Positions 62,158 through 64,000 of a stretch of DNA of 64,000 nucleotides are shown in pieces. The number at the start of each line of letters is the position of its first letter. The stretch's first letter is position 1. Below the pieces are notes generated by a model. It saw nothing but the letters and a program-made list of their open reading frames with translations. It was not told the origin of the DNA and ran no database searches. The position numbers and the translations under genes are program-made. This stretch comes from Candidatus Latescibacterota bacterium (GTDB taxonomy: Bacteria > Latescibacterota > UBA2968 > UBA8231). The stretch is from NCBI GenBank assembly GCA_022827835.1, contig JAJEIO010000024.1, positions 1 to 64,000 on the forward strand, written 5' to 3'.

Positions 62158-64000
62158 AATCCGGGAATCACGAAAACAATCGCGTCCTAATAGTCGACGA
62201 TCAGCACGAGATTCACGACGACTTTAAAGAGATGTTAAGTCCCAGTTTTGCGCAGCCGTCAACGGATGATCTTGCGGTGGCCTTCACGCGCGAGGAAGAG
62301 GACGCTTGGCTCCCGGAGTTCGAGTTGCTGCACGCGGGCAACGGGGAGGAAGCATACGAAATCATCCGGACGAGAAAGGAATCGAACCGTCCCATCGCCG
62401 TCGCCTACATCGACATCAGAATGCCTCCGGGCATCGATGGCATCGAAACGATCCGCCGGATAAGAAAAATTGATCGCGACGTCGAAATCGTCATCATGAC
62501 CGCGTACACCGACAAGGCACTGCCCGATATCGTCCACGATATGGAATTGCTGCACAAGCTGCTCTATATCAGAAAGCCTTTCGCGCACGAGGAGATTCAA
62601 CAAATCACCCTTTCCCTAGTCGGGAAATGGAACATCGAACGGGAACTGGCAGAGAAACGGCGGCAGCTCACCAACAGTCATCGCAGACTGGAAGCGGTAC
62701 TCAACGCTACCGGAGACGCCGTTGCGATGCACGACAGCGCCGGACACCTGGTTTTTGCCAACCAAGTGTACGAGGAGTTGCTAGGTCTGGCGGAAAGCGA
62801 GCTGAAGGAAATTCCGCCGCGCGATCTCACGGCGCGCTTCGAAGAGCGGTTTCGAGAACCAGATCTGCGCGACGTGGAGGGAAGGTTCCTCCTCGATAGC
62901 GGCAACGTGGTGGAAACGACCAGCGCTGGCCAAGAGCCGCAGCAGCGGCTGTTCTACCGCTCCACAGCACCGGTGCGCGACGGTCGAGGAAAGGAAATCG
63001 GCAGCCTCGTCCTGTACCGGGACGTGTCCAAGGAAATCGAGGCCGAGCAGATGAGGGCCGAGGTGCTGCGGTTGCGCACCGAGTTGGAGACGACTTCCTC
63101 CTTTGCCGGTATGGTCGGTACCAGCCCTAAGATGCAGCAGGTGTACGCGCTGATGCAGCAGGCCGCCGAAGGCGATATCGCGGTGCTCATTCGCGGCGAG
63201 AGCGGCACCGGTAAGGAACTGGTAGCCAAGTCGGTTCACCTCAACAGTCCGCGCAAGCGGGGGCCGTTTGTGGCTCTCAATTGCGCCGCCATTCCCGAGA
63301 CGCTCATCGAAAGCGAGTTGTTCGGACATGAACGAGGAGCTTTTACGGGGGCGACAGAGCAGAGACGCGGGGCCTTCGAGCGCGCTGGTGGCGGCACGAT
63401 CCTCCTCGACGAGATCGGCGATATGCCGTATGCCCTACAGGGCAAGCTATTGCGCGTTTTGCAAGAGCGGGAAATCCAGCGGGTAGGCGGGACCGCCTCC
63501 ATTCGCGTCGATATCCGGGTGATGACGGCTACCAACAAGGACATAGAGCTTCTAGTAAGAAGAGGCGAGTTCCGCCAGGATCTGTTCTATCGCGTCGCCG
63601 CCTTCCCCATCGAGATTCCGCCGCTGCGAGATCGGCGCGAAGATATTCCCCTGCTGGCTAGACATTTTCTCGATAAACACGCCCAACGCGCCGGCAAATC
63701 TATCAATGGCATCTCCACCGCTGCCCTGCGCCTGTTGCTCCAGTACGATTGGCCCGGCAATGTGCGCGAGCTGGAGAATGCCATCGAGCGCGCCGTGTTA
63801 TTGGAGACGGACGCGGTACTGCAGGCGGGCAGTCTGCCTCTCCAGTTGTCGCCAGCCGTCGCTGCTGGGAGCGACCGCTCGACGCTGGCAGCGGTCCTGC
63901 CGCTGGCCGAGATCGAGCGACGGGCCCTAGTCCACGCCCTTGAAGTCGCGGACAACAATGTTACACAGGCAGCTAGGGCGCTGGGTATCAATCGGTCAAC
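62154..64000 (+). CDS. Sigma-54-dependent response regulator (NtrC-type) with PAS domain, C-terminus cut by window edge
   Basis: 615 codons read with no stop to the edge. The receiver starts [10 protein letters not shown] and has D87 (YIDIRMPPG) and a KPF lysine. It has an unusually long stretch between its first two strands. A PAS domain ([19 protein letters not shown]) follows. The AAA+ domain has GESGTGKE, the sigma-54-contacting GAFTGA and [12 protein letters not shown]. The Fis-type helix-turn-helix is just beginning ([14 protein letters not shown]). It should activate RpoN promoters when phosphorylated by the upstream kinase. Targets are unknown. Confidence 0.92.
   Translation, partial: MKSGNHENNRVLIVDDQHEIHDDFKEMLSPSFAQPSTDDLAVAFTREEEDAWLPEFELLHAGNGEEAYEIIRTRKESNRPIAVAYIDIRMPPGIDGIETIRRIRKIDRDVEIVIMTAYTDKALPDIVHDMELLHKLLYIRKPFAHEEIQQITLSLVGKWNIERELAEKRRQLTNSHRRLEAVLNATGDAVAMHDSAGHLVFANQVYEELLGLAESELKEIPPRDLTARFEERFREPDLRDVEGRFLLDSGNVVETTSAGQEPQQRLFYRSTAPVRDGRGKEIGSLVLYRDVSKEIEAEQMRAEVLRLRTELETTSSFAGMVGTSPKMQQVYALMQQAAEGDIAVLIRGESGTGKELVAKSVHLNSPRKRGPFVALNCAAIPETLIESELFGHERGAFTGATEQRRGAFERAGGGTILLDEIGDMPYALQGKLLRVLQEREIQRVGGTASIRVDIRVMTATNKDIELLVRRGEFRQDLFYRVAAFPIEIPPLRDRREDIPLLARHFLDKHAQRAGKSINGISTAALRLLLQYDWPGNVRELENAIERAVLLETDAVLQAGSLPLQLSPAVAAGSDRSTLAAVLPLAEIERRALVHALEVADNNVTQAARALGINRS

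Overview
The window is about 60% GC, gene-dense chromosomal DNA from a diderm bacterium. Lipoprotein signal peptides, Lgt and a complete Mce/Mla-type lipid-transport operon with a predicted outer-membrane barrel argue for two membranes. Phytanoyl-CoA-dioxygenase-like enzymes, Gfo/Idh/MocA dehydrogenases, a sulfatase, a D-aminoacylase and a sigma factor with an ankyrin tail are typical of uncultured Latescibacterota/Poribacteria-like lineages. That placement is inference: the window holds no rRNA or tRNA.

Layout. 1-2311: the start of an ArsR-type regulator (runs off the left edge), divergent from a sigma-70-like protein fused to a long ankyrin array. 2327-9345 (minus): two paralogous family-5 solute-binding lipoproteins followed by a ribose-type ABC importer. 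9409-20888: a catabolic neighbourhood with D-aminoacylase, flippase-like membrane protein, TPP enzyme, two Gfo/Idh/MocA oxidoreductases, PhyH dioxygenase, sulfatase, DUF2231 protein and amidohydrolase. 20889-28522: a defence island of two convergent gene pairs. Each pair starts with a small UPF0175-type protein, one leading to a large SIR2 protein and the other to an MmeI-like restriction-methylation enzyme. 28534-35784 (minus): a lipid operon with a fatty acyl reductase / degenerate adenylation / carrier / PlsC fusion, Lgt, an old-yellow-enzyme-like oxidoreductase and an SDR. 36002-43729 (plus): lipid kinase, MlaD, PqiC-like lipoprotein, beta-barrel protein, STAS-MlaE, MlaF, dihydrofolate reductase and an aminotransferase. 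43749-54584: glycosyltransferase, DUF4384 lipoprotein, NadC, CYTH protein, L7Ae-like protein, a third Gfo/Idh/MocA, a duplicated CPBP-type protease, a phosphoesterase and an epimerase.

54585-58555 is a second accessory region. A segment carrying a phage-capsid-like gene joined to a VapC toxin, plus an AbiEi antitoxin whose AbiEii partner is cut to about 16 codons, lies between the 3' end of the epimerase gene and a diverged second copy of that 3' end. Beyond it are truncated ParE and HigA genes and an apparently intact MNT/HEPN pair. 58582-64000 holds a second PhyH enzyme, a multi-PAS response-regulator/histidine kinase interrupted by a frameshift, and a sigma-54-type activator that runs off the right edge.

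The best leads are: the symmetrical UPF0175-led defence pairs; the four-part lipid fusion whose adenylation domain has lost key residues; the capsid-like/VapC cassette between epimerase-end repeats; the repeated pattern of kept antitoxins beside truncated toxins; and the internally duplicated CPBP protein.
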